Positions 34,903 to 45,235 of a stretch of 64,000 nt of DNA are shown here, piece after piece. A program made the translations under genes and the position numbers. Below the pieces are notes generated by a model. The model made no database searches and was not told the origin of the DNA. It saw nothing but the letters and a program-made list of their open reading frames with translations. This stretch comes from Camellia lanceoleosa (Eukaryota; Streptophyta; Magnoliopsida; Ericales; Theaceae): assembly GCA_025200525.1 (NCBI GenBank), contig CM045762.1, forward strand, positions 127,911,752 to 127,975,751, in the 5' to 3' direction. The stretch's first letter is position 1, and each line of letters starts with the position of its first letter.

Positions 34903-36665
34903 CCTATTTGGTAGAGCTGTGGGAAAGTGATTATAAATTATAACTTAATAGATTATAGCTTATAGCTGTGAGTATAAGCTGGTAACCTGTTTGATGTAGC
35001 TGTGGGATTATAGATTTAAGCAGCAGAGTAGTGTTTGGTTAATAAGCTGTAAAATAATTTTTTACCGTGTAATTATCCATTTTGCCCTTATATAATATAA
35101 AAATGATTATTTTGTCATTTTTTCAATTTTAATTTAAAAAAAATATTTCATTAATAAAAGTTAATATAATTAGCATCACTTAATACTAAAATTAAGTACT
35201 ATCAATTAGTTTAAATTTTTTCATTTTTTCATTACAAATTAATTAGTGCTAATTAATGGCTTAATTACCATCAATCAATACCAAAAATTAATAATAGTAT
35301 CAATTAGTATAATTTTTTTAATTTTTTCATTACAAATAAATTATGTCAATTAATGGCTTAATTACCATCAATTAATACTAAAATTGATAATAGTATCAAT
35401 TAGTATTATTTTTTTTCATTACAAATGAATTAGGTGTCAATACTAATTAATATAAAAATACTGAAATTGGTGTCATTTATTAGTGTCATTATAAAATTAG
35501 TGTCATTTATTTTGTCAATTATATTTTTTGATTTAATAGAAGTTTTTTTTTTTTTTTTATTATTTTGTTTTGTTTTCATTAATATCAATTAGAACAATTA
35601 TTTTTTTTTAATATTTTATTACAATACCAAAGAAAATACCAAAGAAGTTATTTAATTGAAATAAATTTATATTTATATATTAACTGAAATAAAATTGTAC
35701 AATTTATTTAATTTTATTTAATTTTTTATTAAATTTGTTTTTGTGCAATTTTTGTGCAATTTATTATTATTAAAATTGTTTTTAATTTAAATTTAATTGA
35801 ATAATTGTTTTTATTTAAATTTAACTGAAATAAATTTGTTTTTAATTATTAATTTTGTTTAATTTATTTAATTTATTTTTTTTTTCTTCTCTTCCTTCCT
35901 GAAACCCTAGCCACCGTCGTTCGTCACGGCAGAGAGGGAGTGCCGGAGATGGGAAATGGTTCGTAAGAAACAGAGAGAGAGAGACGATGGCAGGACGACG
36001 GCAATCTGGTTCAAAACGAGATCGCAATGATGGCAGGACGACGGTAGTGACGCATGGTTTTGCCCTGAGATCGCGAAACCAGATAACCATATCAACCCAG
36101 ATTAACCCAAATCTTCCAAACCAGATCAACCTAGATCGCGATGACGGCGAGCTTCTAACCCAGACTTTCAGATTTGCCTTCAGATCGCGAGGCCTTCAAA
36201 TTTGCCTTCACGACGGCAGATCGCGATCTCAAGGCTGTCGATTTGCCTTCAGATCGCGATTGCGATGCCTCTCTATGGCCGTGATTGTCACTCTCATAGA
36301 TCTAAATCCGAACACACACAGAGAGAGAGAGAGAGAGCTAGGTTGGTCGGAAATCGCCTCCCTTCCGCCAGAAATCGCCTCTCAGAGGTGTGTGAGAGAC
36401 AGAAATGGGTTGTGTTTGGCTTATATACGTGGCACACTGGTAATAAGTCGAAATAGTGAGGGGCATTTAAGTCATTATATAGCTTAAGCATCAGCTGCGC
36501 GCATAATCTGTTTGGAAAAGCACCTCTTTGCCAACTTCACGAAATTGGCTTAAAACAACTTTTTTTAAGTTATAATTTACGCCTTTAATTTCCACCAAAC
36601 AGATCGGAATGACTTAAAATAAGCTATAAGTTGAAATAAGTTGAAGTTAATTTCTACCAAACAGG
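34903..36665. mobile_element. Large non-autonomous hAT-like element with GC-rich insert
   Basis: The ends CCTATTTGGTAGAG and TTTCTACCAAACAGG are inverted and match the MITE at 2631-2879, as do inner words such as AGCTTATAGC and AAGCTATAAG. Flanks CCCTTGGT and CACCTTGT suggest but do not prove an 8-bp duplication. The outer parts are AT-rich, while 35885-36440 is GC-richer, with CCCTAGCCACCGTCG and six AGATCGCGA words, unlike the rest of the element. It may be captured host sequence or an internal expansion. The plus ORF of 166 codons there is repetitive and is not called a gene. Confidence 0.65.
36000..36265. repeat. AGATCGCGA repeat block
   Basis: GATCGCGA or a one-base variant occurs about seven times within 260 bp, together with TTTGCCTTCAGATCGCGA and ATGGCAGGACGACGGCA duplications. 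TCGCGA is itself palindromic. Confidence 0.75.
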
Positions 36666-37106
36666 CACCTTGTGTCAAAGTTAGTGTACGAGCTACAAAA
36701 AAAAAAAAAAAAGGATATGGTGACCTTTTTTTAACGACATTTTTTAACGTCACTTTTATTAATATTTAATGGCAATTTATAAATGTCACATATTCTTTTT
36801 AAATAAAACGACACCGTTTTATAACAAGAGGCGTTTTAAAACGCCTCCAAATCCGTTAGCCTCACGCACCTCCTCCCTCCCTCTTTGTCGAAGCCCTTAT
36901 TTTGAATCTGAGATGTTAACGAACACATCTCTCTGCCTCTCTCAACCCTCTCATTCTCAGAGCCCATTTTGAAGCTGTGAATGATTGTTAAAGCCTTTCG
37001 TAAACCCTTATTTTGAATCCTCACGCCTTCAAATCTCGCCTCTCTCTTGCTCACCCCCAATTGCTTCTAAACCCTTGAGAGCGATTTCGATTCAGAGCGA
37101 TTTTCT

Positions 37107-37214
37107 TTGAGATTCAGATTCATACAGGTTCATCTTGAGGTTCAGAGTGATTTCGATTTCATCTCAGAGCGATTTCGATTTCGAAGATCTCTCTCTCGAT
37201 TTCGAAGCTCCACC

Positions 37215-37253
<39 letters not shown>

Positions 37254-37495
37254 GATCTGACCGGTAATCATAGTTTTAGGAGAGGGGGGAGCAGGGACTG
37301 GGAGATTGCGAAGAGAGAGGCTGTGCTTGATTTCTTAGAGATTCATCTTTGAGATTCAGAGATTCAGATCGGTCTCAGAGAGTTCATCTCAGAGCGATTT
37401 CGATTTTGAAGTTCTCTCTCTCGATTTCGAAGCTCCACCGCGACCAACATCTGCACCGCCACCATCATCTGCACAAGCTAGGTATTGATCTCTCT
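37107..37495 (+). repeat. Duplicated leader-like block with CT microsatellite
   Basis: GAGCGATTTCGATTT and TCTCGATTTCGAAGCTCCACC occur in the same order at about 37136-37215 and 37381-37441. The first copy is followed by a (CT)n run (37216-37252). The second is followed by CACAAGCTAG|GTATTG, a plausible splice donor near 37481. It resembles a plant 5' UTR and first intron, but the parent gene is not recognisable. Confidence 0.6.
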
Positions 37496-38205
37496 CTCTC
37501 TCTCTCAAGCTCTTCCTGTCTCTCTCGATTTGGTTATTGAAATCGTAAGCAAGAAACTACTAGTTTAATCAGGATTTGAACTTGTTATGATTTTTTATTT
37601 TTTTTTAGGACTGTTTTTGGGTGATTTCTCTGTAAAGATGAGCTTTAGGCTTTTCTTCATTCCATTTAGTTAATTTGTTGTTACATGTTTTAACTTAGAC
37701 ATGCAGTCATTCAGAAGTTGTCTGATCTATGGCTTATTTGTGTTGTGTGTGTGTGTGTGTATATATGTATAGAAATGATCTAGCTACTTTTTCGAAGTAA
37801 TCTTGTTCTAGCCATCAATTTCTGAGGATAAATTAGTTTTCACTGTTTTGTGCCTCATGCTGCCAATCTATATCACTGTTTTGTTGCCATAAAGTGGATT
37901 TTCAGGGGAAAAGTGGAAAGTTGAAACCATTATGTGGTGCACATAACTTAAATCAGTTTATGGAATCAAGGAATTATGTGTTTTTACCATTATTTGTTTC
38001 TGGTCAATATGTTTTTAGTTTTATTCTTGAACATTTACATCTGCACGCTTTTGGAACACAAATATATTCTATTGCATCTGCACGTATTGCTCAGAAGTAA
38101 TTTCAAAATGGTATATTAATCGAAGCTTTGAGCTATAATTCTGTGCATCTTAAGGTCTTAAATCTATTTATTTGTTTTTTCTTAGTTATTATTTGACTGA
38201 TGTTG

Positions 38206-38365
38206 CAGAAAGTTATTTGCTGGCCTTGTGTGAAAGTGACCAGAAGAAGGAGCTTTTGCTAACGATTATTTCTCTAGGTCATCTACCAAATATTTTCAGA
38301 TCCTTGGGGAGGCTTTTATTGGAGTCTTTTGTGAAGAAATTTATTTTGGAATTAAAAAGCTGTGG
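38206..38365 (+). other. Exon-like stretch of unknown origin
   Basis: It is preceded by a good acceptor (GATGTTGCAG) and followed by a possible donor (GCTGTGGTATGT). It is more balanced in composition than the AT-rich flanks. I do not recognise the protein in any frame. Confidence 0.35.
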
Positions 38366-38984
38366 TATGTCCATGATTCTTTCATTTTTATGATTTATAA
38401 ATATAGTAAAGCGTACTGCTGTTGTTTGAATTTAAGTGCTGGTGGAACTTGGCATTAGTTGATGTAACTTCAGAATAAACATAACAAGTTTTTCTGGACA
38501 GTCTATTTACAAAATATTAAAAATGTGGTCAGTAATTTATAACTTAAATATTTATGCTCAGGTAACTAAAAAACTATCTTAATTTGAAATGTTCAATGCC
38601 CTCTTAACCCTGATCAATGTCCTATCTTTTTTGATAAATCTGATCAATGTACTATCTTAAGTTAGATCGACATTATAAATCACTTTGCCATATATTGCAT
38701 GCAGATTTTCTGCAATCATTTTAAGTCCAGCCTTTTTTATTTCCGCTATAGATTATGGTAATTTAGAGTGCAAAGATCAAGTGCTCATTTTGTCTTGAGC
38801 TTCATATTTTATGCTTACTGTAATTTGGTTATCTTGTCAAGTGTAGCTATTGGGGCAGAAAATACCTCAAACTTCATCTATGATTATGCAATTAGCATGC
38901 CAAATATAGCGGTGAGGAACCTCTCATGAATGCTGCTGGTAATTTTCTTGAGGCCTCAATTTTATGAGGCACTTCTGCTGGTAA

Positions 38985-39290
38985 TAGTTATTGTTCACAA
39001 GCTGTAGGACTCGAAGCCGAGTGAGGTTTGCAGTGAAGGGTGATAGCTTCCCCACAAGTTTGGCATTACGGAGGATGAGTTTTGTCACGCGATGATGCTT
39101 TGTATTGCATCTGACACCAGGTGAAGTTGCACACCTGATTGACCTCATTCCAGTTGGAAAGTACGGAATATGGGTCGGATGATATGGTCTTTTTGAATGC
39201 AAGAAGTGCAGCTCTGTCGTTTTGTAAAGAGTGGTGAGAGGGATAGTGGCGCCGATAGCCAGAAATTGGCTGTCCAGCTATTACAACCAA
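38985..39290 (-). pseudogene. LRR receptor-like kinase N-terminal fragment, frameshifted
   Basis: On the minus strand one frame gives NDRAALLAFKKTISSDPYSV, then LSNWNEVNQVCNFT. After a 1-nt insertion near 39118 another frame gives GVRCNTKHHRVTKLILRNAK and LSPFTANLTRLRVLQLVNN. This is the LRRNT_2 cap plus the start of the first leucine-rich repeat of an LRR receptor-like kinase; the GVRCN and LSPF-NLT-LRVL spacing resembles the At2g24130-like group. The repeats, membrane helix and kinase are absent, and the frame is lost beyond LQLVNN. It lies inside the CACTA-like element in the opposite orientation to the AsnRS and SYP71 pieces. Confidence 0.82.
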
Positions 39291-39460
39291 ATATTACAGT
39301 AGAAAAAGGAACATGGTTCTGTTGAAGATCATGATGGAGAGATTGGATGCTCACAATGATAGTTTTCCTTTATTAGACCCTCTGTTCTGCCTCTCTCTCC
39401 ATGTGCATACTAATAGAACAAGACTGGCATACTAATGCATGTTTCCACGCCACATGTGTG

Positions 39461-39462
<2 letters not shown>

Positions 39463-39497
<35 letters not shown>
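39463..39497. repeat. (GA)n microsatellite
   Basis: About 17 GA units. Confidence 0.95.
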
Positions 39498-39499
<2 letters not shown>

Positions 39500-39629
39500 A
39501 GAGAAGGCTGATGACTGAGGGGCTTGTGTGAAATAGGGGTGGTTGTTAATGGAAGTGGGAGGAGATCTTTTGGAATGAATAGTTATTGTTCAATTTAGGC
39601 ATGATTTGTGGAAGGACTAAAGAAACCAA

Positions 39630-39930
39630 TCTCTGATCTTTGATGAGGTTGCAACCATGATGAGTAGATTTTCAACTAAACTTAAATGGAAGCCCACTTG
39701 GGAGGACAAGAAAAGGGTTGCTGCAACACATTGGTAAATGATATTCCTTCTTTCAATCAACTTTAAACCTTGAGAAGTGCAGTTGACAATTCAAGTGCTG
39801 ACTTTTGTTCAACTTTCTGTGTTTGAAGTTGCAGGATTTGATGAGAGAAGATTTGAGAAATTTTTTTCAGAGTCCCTTTTGCTTTCCTGATCCTAAAATG
39901 GCTACAGTGCTCTTTCCCTCATTAAGGTAA
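39630..39930 (+). other. Exon-like stretches of unknown origin
   Basis: Two short open segments are bounded by plausible splice signals. One, near 39645-39735, reads VATMMSRFSTKLKWKPTWED. The other, near 39835-39928 before GGTAATGC, reads LMREDLRNFFQSPFCFPDP. They look like captured exons, but I do not recognise the parent protein. Confidence 0.4.
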
Positions 39931-40030
39931 TGCTTTTGATAATTTTGTAGTTTGTTTTAATGCATACGGTTGGTCTTGTATTCCTGTATTTCATTTTGAT
40001 ACAGATTGGGCATCACCTAATTTGGCCAAC

Positions 40031-40035
<5 letters not shown>

Positions 40036-40074
<39 letters not shown>
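40036..40074. repeat. (CT)n microsatellite
   Basis: About 19 CT units. Confidence 0.95.
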
Positions 40075-40076
<2 letters not shown>

Positions 40077-41205
40077 AAGTTACATATTTTCCTGTATCCC
40101 AACTAGGAATTTCTCAGATACCTCTTTTCCCATTTTTGTAGCTTGGTTTAAGAACTGTTGAGCACATTGGACATTGTTTGCTAATGTTTCTTCAACATTG
40201 TCTTCTGGTTAGATTTCACTATCAGGATCAGTTACAGATTAAAATACTATTTTTCAGTAAAATTATTTTTACAGAAATCAACCAAAATGACATGACAATG
40301 ACATTTTTATAAGTAAAAGTCACCTTGATGGATTTTTGATTTTAAAGTGATAGGATCACAACTCAACATGTTATTCTATATAATTTTTCGTATGTATTTT
40401 TTTATTCACTATCCATTAGATCTTAGGACCACTGAATTTAGAAATAGGAAATTCAATTATGCTGTATGGTTTGTGAAATACTTCTCTATGCAAAAGTTTG
40501 ATTGTGGCTACTACGGGTTAGGGTTTTAGCCTCATTATCAGCCCTAAAAAGAGAAAGTTATCCATTGCAGTGATGTTGATGATGATGATAATGATAATTA
40601 CTAGTATATGCTAATCTCATTATAGTATTGAAACTTGGACATTTTGTTTTGTCCTAATCAGTAGCCACTTGCTAGTATTAGCAACAAAAATAATTGGGTG
40701 CAAATTATTGATGTGTTATAGCCTTATATATTGAAATGGATAATCTTCATTCAACTATGTAATGGAGAGAATCTAATGTGAAACGGATTTGCTTCATCCT
40801 GTATGATATTTAACTTGGATGTAGAATTATACCTTTGGTCGGATTAGAGGAGAAATGAGGGCCCACATGTCCCCCTTGAAATTGTTTTGACATTGTTTAG
40901 TTGGTTTTTGAGGAGTATGAACAATTTCATGGGAGTTAAAAAATGATTCTCTCACTTTATCTCATATTATAATTTTCTAATTAACATAGTATGAGTAGTC
41001 TCATGCTATTACTAATCTTGTTCATTTATGAAATTATGATTTTATTTAAATTTACAAAAAATTTATAGTAGTTATTAAAAATAGCATAAGAGCATCTCTA
41101 ACAGATTCTTTAAAAAAGCTTAAATTAGGAATTTTGTAGTTCCTTGCTATTCAAATGTTGAGAGGAGACATGGTGCCTCACCCTCAGTCATTGTCATAGG
41201 TGGTG

Positions 41206-41517
41206 GTTTTGCCGGAAGCAATTGCAATTCTTGAGGAACCATCGAAAGAAAGGCAGTTTGAGAATAAAGTGGAATGAGGAATTGATTTAGCATCTGAACA
41301 TGAAAGGTAGCGTGGCTTCTGCATCTTAAATTCGTTCTTTGATATCTGTGTCTGTAGTACTGATGTTATGGTTTGTCTGATCATGTAGATTCTTAACTGA
41401 TGTGAAATTTAAGTCACCTGTTATTGTGTATAATTACCCAAAAGGGATCAAAGCATTTTATATGAAGGTTAATGCTGACAACAAAACTGCTGTGCTATGG
41501 ATGTGCGTGTACCAAAG
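41206..41517 (+). pseudogene. Asparaginyl-tRNA synthetase fragment, two exons with intron
   Basis: Exon 1 (about 41206-41306) reads PEAIAILEEPSKERQFENKV, then VE, a TGA where Trp is expected, and GIDLASEHER. It ends at a GT donor (41307). After an intron ending TCATGTAG, exon 2 (41389-41517) reads [20 protein letters not shown] and [15 protein letters not shown] 1-nt deletion follows, after which MDVRVPK resumes in another frame before a donor at 41518. This is the catalytic core of eukaryotic asparaginyl-tRNA synthetase ([28 protein letters not shown]). Stop and frameshift make it dead. The kept intron shows the piece came from genomic DNA, not a processed transcript. Confidence 0.88.
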
Positions 41518-41939
41518 GTATGGTCTTTTTCTCTATCCACATTTGGGATGCTTACTTTCTTAATGCAAAATGCATGTCATTCAAACATACAGCTGTTTTA
41601 AAAAAATTCTTGTAGCTATACAGTAGTTTAAATTAAATTCTTGTAGCTATACAGTAGTGTAAATATGTGTTAGGGAAGAGAGGTGATTGTTGTACTCACG
41701 AGGCACAGTAGTTTGTTGTGCGGTCTTGTGTGGGCTTTTCTAGAGATTACTTTGATGATTTAAATCGTTTAAATTGTAGAATTCTTCAAGTAAATTATTC
41801 ATTAAAAAAAATAGATTAATCGGACATTTATAGCCACATAACAACATCCATGTTTAAATGCCTAACTAGTTAAGTTGCTGGGTATTTCAAATATTGATTT
41901 CTCTGTATTCACCTCTCATTTTGGTACTGTTTTTGCAGA

Positions 41940-42275
41940 TAACTAGTTCAGTTTTAGGTAATTTGTTGGATGTTGTTGAGCAGGTACAGATTATTGGACA
42001 TATCGGAAACAGGACTCAGCTAGTTAGATATGATGGCTAGCATAATCATTCTATCCAAGCAGGGCCTGCCTACATGCAACTGAATTCCCAAAATGTAAGT
42101 AGTGTGATTTTACTTGGCCATCTCTGCTGCGGTTTTCTTCCTAGTGGTTATTTTTGTGTTGTGCAACAGGATCGAGAGATGTTTTTACTGTTTCATTGTC
42201 AGTTCATTGATTTTCTCAGGTAATGGTTGAACGATTGGGGCAGCTCATTTACATGCATCCATTTTCTCATGTAAG
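41940..42275 (+). other. Exon-like pieces upstream of the SYP71 fragment
   Basis: Open segments ending at plausible donors occur near 41985-42093 (IIGHIGNRTQLVRYDG, a TAG, then AGPAYMQLNSQN) and 42221-42270 (VMVERLGQLIYMHPFSHV). They do not match the SYP71 sequence I expect upstream of the next fragment, so they may derive from a different gene. Confidence 0.35.
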
Positions 42276-42514
42276 ATATGATCATTTATGTGAGACTTGA
42301 AAAGATCGCATAACAGACTATATTATACCACTTTGAAATTTTTATTAATTAAACTAATGCAAAATAAAAGTACCTGGGACAGCTATAAAATCTTCATTTG
42401 GGTGTTTCTCCCATGGTATGGTAAGTAATCAAATCTGCTACTGCCTCGTGCATTTGTATCTGTTGCTTTGTCCCATTTTGTGCACATCAATTTATGACTT
42501 CGCAATTCATACAG

Positions 42515-43101
42515 GAAATGGATAGGCAAGTTCCTTTAATGGACGAGATTGACACTAAGGTTTGAGAACACATCCTTAAATTATTAATGGTGTATTTCTT
42601 CACATCCTACAGGTCGACAATGCGGCATCTGACCTTAAGAACACCAATGTGAGACTTAAGGATACTGTTAACCAGGTGATTGAGTTGCCACTGTATTTTC
42701 TGTAGATTTGCATCACTTTGTGTGCTGCACAGAGAGAGAGATTCAGCTATGCTATGTCGTAGATCTCTTTGCTGGATTTGACAGAATGTTTTGATTTGTT
42801 TCAGCTGAGGTCCAGTCAAAATTTCTGTATTGATATTATATTGTTGTGCATAATTATTGGGATTGCTGCCTATCTATACAAGTAAGTTTCACTTTCTCAA
42901 AAAAATGGAAATGTTTTATCTAATTCTTGGTAATAGCTGACATGCTTAATGGCCCCTAGAAAATAATTTCATACATGGGTGAACTTATAGTTAGAAGCCA
43001 TAATTGAACTTATAAACTAAAGCTGAGTGTTGTTATTCTGGTTGGATCTTCTACTTGGTTTATTATTATGTTTTATGATTGGCAGAAACCTAGAGGATTG
43101 A
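42515..43101 (+). pseudogene. SYP71: Syntaxin SYP71-like C-terminal fragment, four exons
   Basis: The exons are 42515-42559 (EMDRQVPLMDEIDTK), 42613-42675 (VDNAASDLKNTNVRLKDTVN plus Gln), 42805-42881 (LRSSQNFCIDIILLCIIIGI then AAYLY) and 43086-43101 (ends KNLED and stop). All junctions keep AG/GT signals and phase. This is the end of the Qc-SNARE motif plus the C-terminal membrane anchor of SYP7-family syntaxins, which act in ER/plasma-membrane fusion. The N-terminal two thirds is missing, and the last residues differ from the usual NVLKK end, so this is a captured partial copy rather than a working gene. It is the best-preserved fragment in the CACTA-like element. Confidence 0.9.
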
Positions 43102-43589
43102 ACGCCATGGGAAGCAGCATGAAAAGCGATTCAGAATGACAGTGAAGGATGGATGGGGGGTTACCTTCAGATTCTTATTTCTCTTCTTTTTTCTTTTTTT
43201 CCTCTGATCTGATTGGGGGGTTAGGTGTTTTGGTTCACTTTCTTATTTTTTGTGTTAAATGGGGGACGGAGTGGTGAGAGAGAGAGAGAGGAGGGTAATG
43301 TTATTTTGTGGCTTTGTATATAGAGTAGTAATTTTTTGGTTGAGAATTGTGAATTCAATATTTGGATATGTTATTTTGTGGGTAATGTTAAAACATCATT
43401 TGTGGATATGTTATTTTGTGGGTCATGGTGATTGGATATTAATTTGAATGGGAAAGTGAATTAATGTTGCATTTGCGATTTCAATGGGAGTTATTATTCC
43501 ATATTATTGCTATTCATTTTTATTATATATATTTTTTTAGTTTAATCACATAAAATCAGCACAATTTCGGGAAAAAAAAAAAGAAAAAT

Positions 43590-43855
43590 GGATATCACGG
43601 CGTTTTTCAAAATGCCGTTTTAAAAATGTCGCTAAATATCATGGTGATGTCATGATACTGTCAAGTAGGCAATTTTGCGGCTTTTTGAAAACGCCGCCTA
43701 TGCTAATATAATAACATTTTTAAATTGTCATAAAAGTTATAGCGACAGCAACATCCTCGATGTTTGGTTTTAAGCGTCGCAAAAAAATTAGCGACGTTTT
43801 TGACACTTATAGCGGCGTTTTTTAAACGCCACTAAAAGTTTAATTTCCTACAGTG
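43590..43855. repeat. Subterminal palindromes of the CACTA-like element
   Basis: Hairpin-like words ACGGCGTTTTTCAAAATGCCG, GCGGCTTTTTGAAAACGCCGC and GGCGTTTTTTAAACGCC, plus GCGACG/CGTCGC words, are packed in 260 bp. Such subterminal repeats bind transposase in CACTA elements. Confidence 0.7.
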
Positions 43856-44547
43856 ACATAAGCGCATACGCATGTAAGGTTATTTTGGAAAATTGATTAG
43901 AAAATTGATTTTGCTTTTTTTTTAAAAAAATTATGTAAAATAATAATAATAATAATGTGATTCAAAATAAGTTAAAAATTGAAAGATTACTTTTAACCAT
44001 CTTTCCAAAATAATCTATAATAATGAGATCCTCGTGATTTTATGTTTTAAGATTTTAGAATGAATTTTTAAATAATTTAGATTTAATTTTATAAAAATTA
44101 AGAATCTAATAGTATTAAATTGAAAATATAATAATATTAATAATCACTTTTAAAAAAATTCCAACCTTACAAAGAAAACACTCTGACATCTCTCTAAAAA
44201 AAATAAATAAAATAAATAAAATAAAATAAAATAAAATAAAAATAAATAAAAGTTACTGTAGAAGATCTCGACTATATATGCACAAGCCAATTCGGACTAT
44301 TTTGTTATTATTTTCTTCAGTTTTCAAGATCTCCAAGTTGCTGTTCGGGTCTCAACCCATTGCTCCAATAGTATTTATATATATATATATATTTTATAAG
44401 AATAATAGTAGATATATTAAATTTTTTACTAAATAAATAATCAAATATTTTTTATAAATGTAAAATTCATATTTTATGAACCCCATACTTATGTGAAACA
44501 CAAAGCGTTGGCTGCTTTGTAAACTCGATTATAACTTCGAAAGGATT
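43856..44547. other. AT-rich spacer, no gene seen
   Basis: It contains an (AAAT/AAATA)n-like low-complexity run near 44200-44250 and a (TA)n run near 44376. No coding region. Confidence 0.55.
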
Positions 44548-44922
44548 TTAATTGACTATTATTCTCATCATACAACGCTTGAAGTAGTGGAGGGGTGTAA
44601 TAAATAAAGGTAGCCTAATCTTTCCTTCCAAATAGCAAGTTCCGAATAAGGGACGCTTCATAAATGATTTTGTCAATTTTTCATCTATCCAATGTAAGGC
44701 TGAACAATAAAGACATAATACATCCATCTTGCCAAGATAATGGCGGCAAGAATCTTTGCGTGCTTGGGCGTCAATTGATGTACTTATAGGCATATCTTCT
44801 AATTCATCATCAGTACATAGATCTTTTTCAATAAATTGATTTATAGAAGTAGACCTACGAATATTTGTGTATAAATAAAATTCTACAAAACAAAGTGGTA
44901 TGAGTAAGAATATGTATTTCAA
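44548..44922 (-). pseudogene. Helitron helicase-like N-terminal fragment
   Basis: The minus-strand frame holds CRHYLGKMDVLCLYCSALHW followed by IDEKLTKS, FGTCYLEGKIRLP and LHYFKRCM. The C-x2-C...HW...FGTCC-x-G-x-I-x-LP pattern is the zinc-binding lead-in of plant Helitron helicase-like (RepHel) proteins. Only this piece is present; the Rep and helicase domains are absent downstream. The first residues of the open frame (hydrophobic, MKYIFLLIP) are probably intron read-through. Upstream on the minus strand, at 45.0-46.8 kb, lie further exon-like pieces in the same orientation. Confidence 0.7.
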
Positions 44923-44989
44923 GATTACACATAGTAGTTTATCGATTCCTTTGTAGAGCTAAAGATGTGCTTGGCATAAAAAACTAACA

Positions 44990-45235
44990 TATAGAATGAT
45001 GAGTAACCATTGTTCGTTTTTGTGCCGAATGAGAATCTTCAGTTATTGTTTCCCATTCTAGGCAAGTGCGATTGTGACGAATTGGTGTTAAAGAAGGTTG
45101 TCTTGGTTGAATACGTTCTTTTGATCCCTCTTGTTCTCGTTGCAAGCATTACAATTCAAAGTATGACTTTTCGTTTTTTTTACACTCTCGCCGTGCACGT
45201 TGGGCCAATGCAGCTTTTGCTATTACATTAGGGTA
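44990..45235 (-). pseudogene. Basic-region exon fragment, copy 1 of a duplicated exon
   Basis: The minus strand gives AQRARRECKKNEKSYFEL, then after a stop REQEGSKERIQPRQPSLTP, a basic segment of the sort found near the N-terminus of Helitron helicase-like proteins. A second copy of the same exon lies at 46205-46375. Both contain the plus-strand word AAAGAAGGTTGTCTTGG. Confidence 0.55.

Larger units (their letters stand above)
36691..43855. mobile_element. Probable CACTA-type element carrying several host gene fragments
   Basis: The right end reads AAGTTTAATTTCCTACAGTG (43836-43855), that is CACTGTAGGAAATTAAAC inverted, a CACTA-type terminus. Subterminal palindromes such as GGCGTTTTnnnAAAACGCC recur at 43598-43820. 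Matching words (AGGCGTTTTAAAACGCCTCC, AACGACA, AACGTCAC) lie at 36730-36850 near the left end, which starts at a damaged CTACAAAAA run near 36691. Between the ends are intron-containing pieces of at least three unrelated genes and several unidentified exon-like stretches, but no transposase. No 3-bp target duplication could be fixed. The gene fragments are separate entries. Confidence 0.65.

Noticed and set aside
35987..36487. 166-codon ORF in the hAT-like element
   Set aside because: Made of repeated AGATCGCGA-derived SRxxFAFRS words and poly-RE; no recognised family and no splice or start context.
38172..38393. 73-codon ORF as a real gene
   Set aside because: Has splice-like edges but no recognisable protein; reported only as an exon-like stretch.
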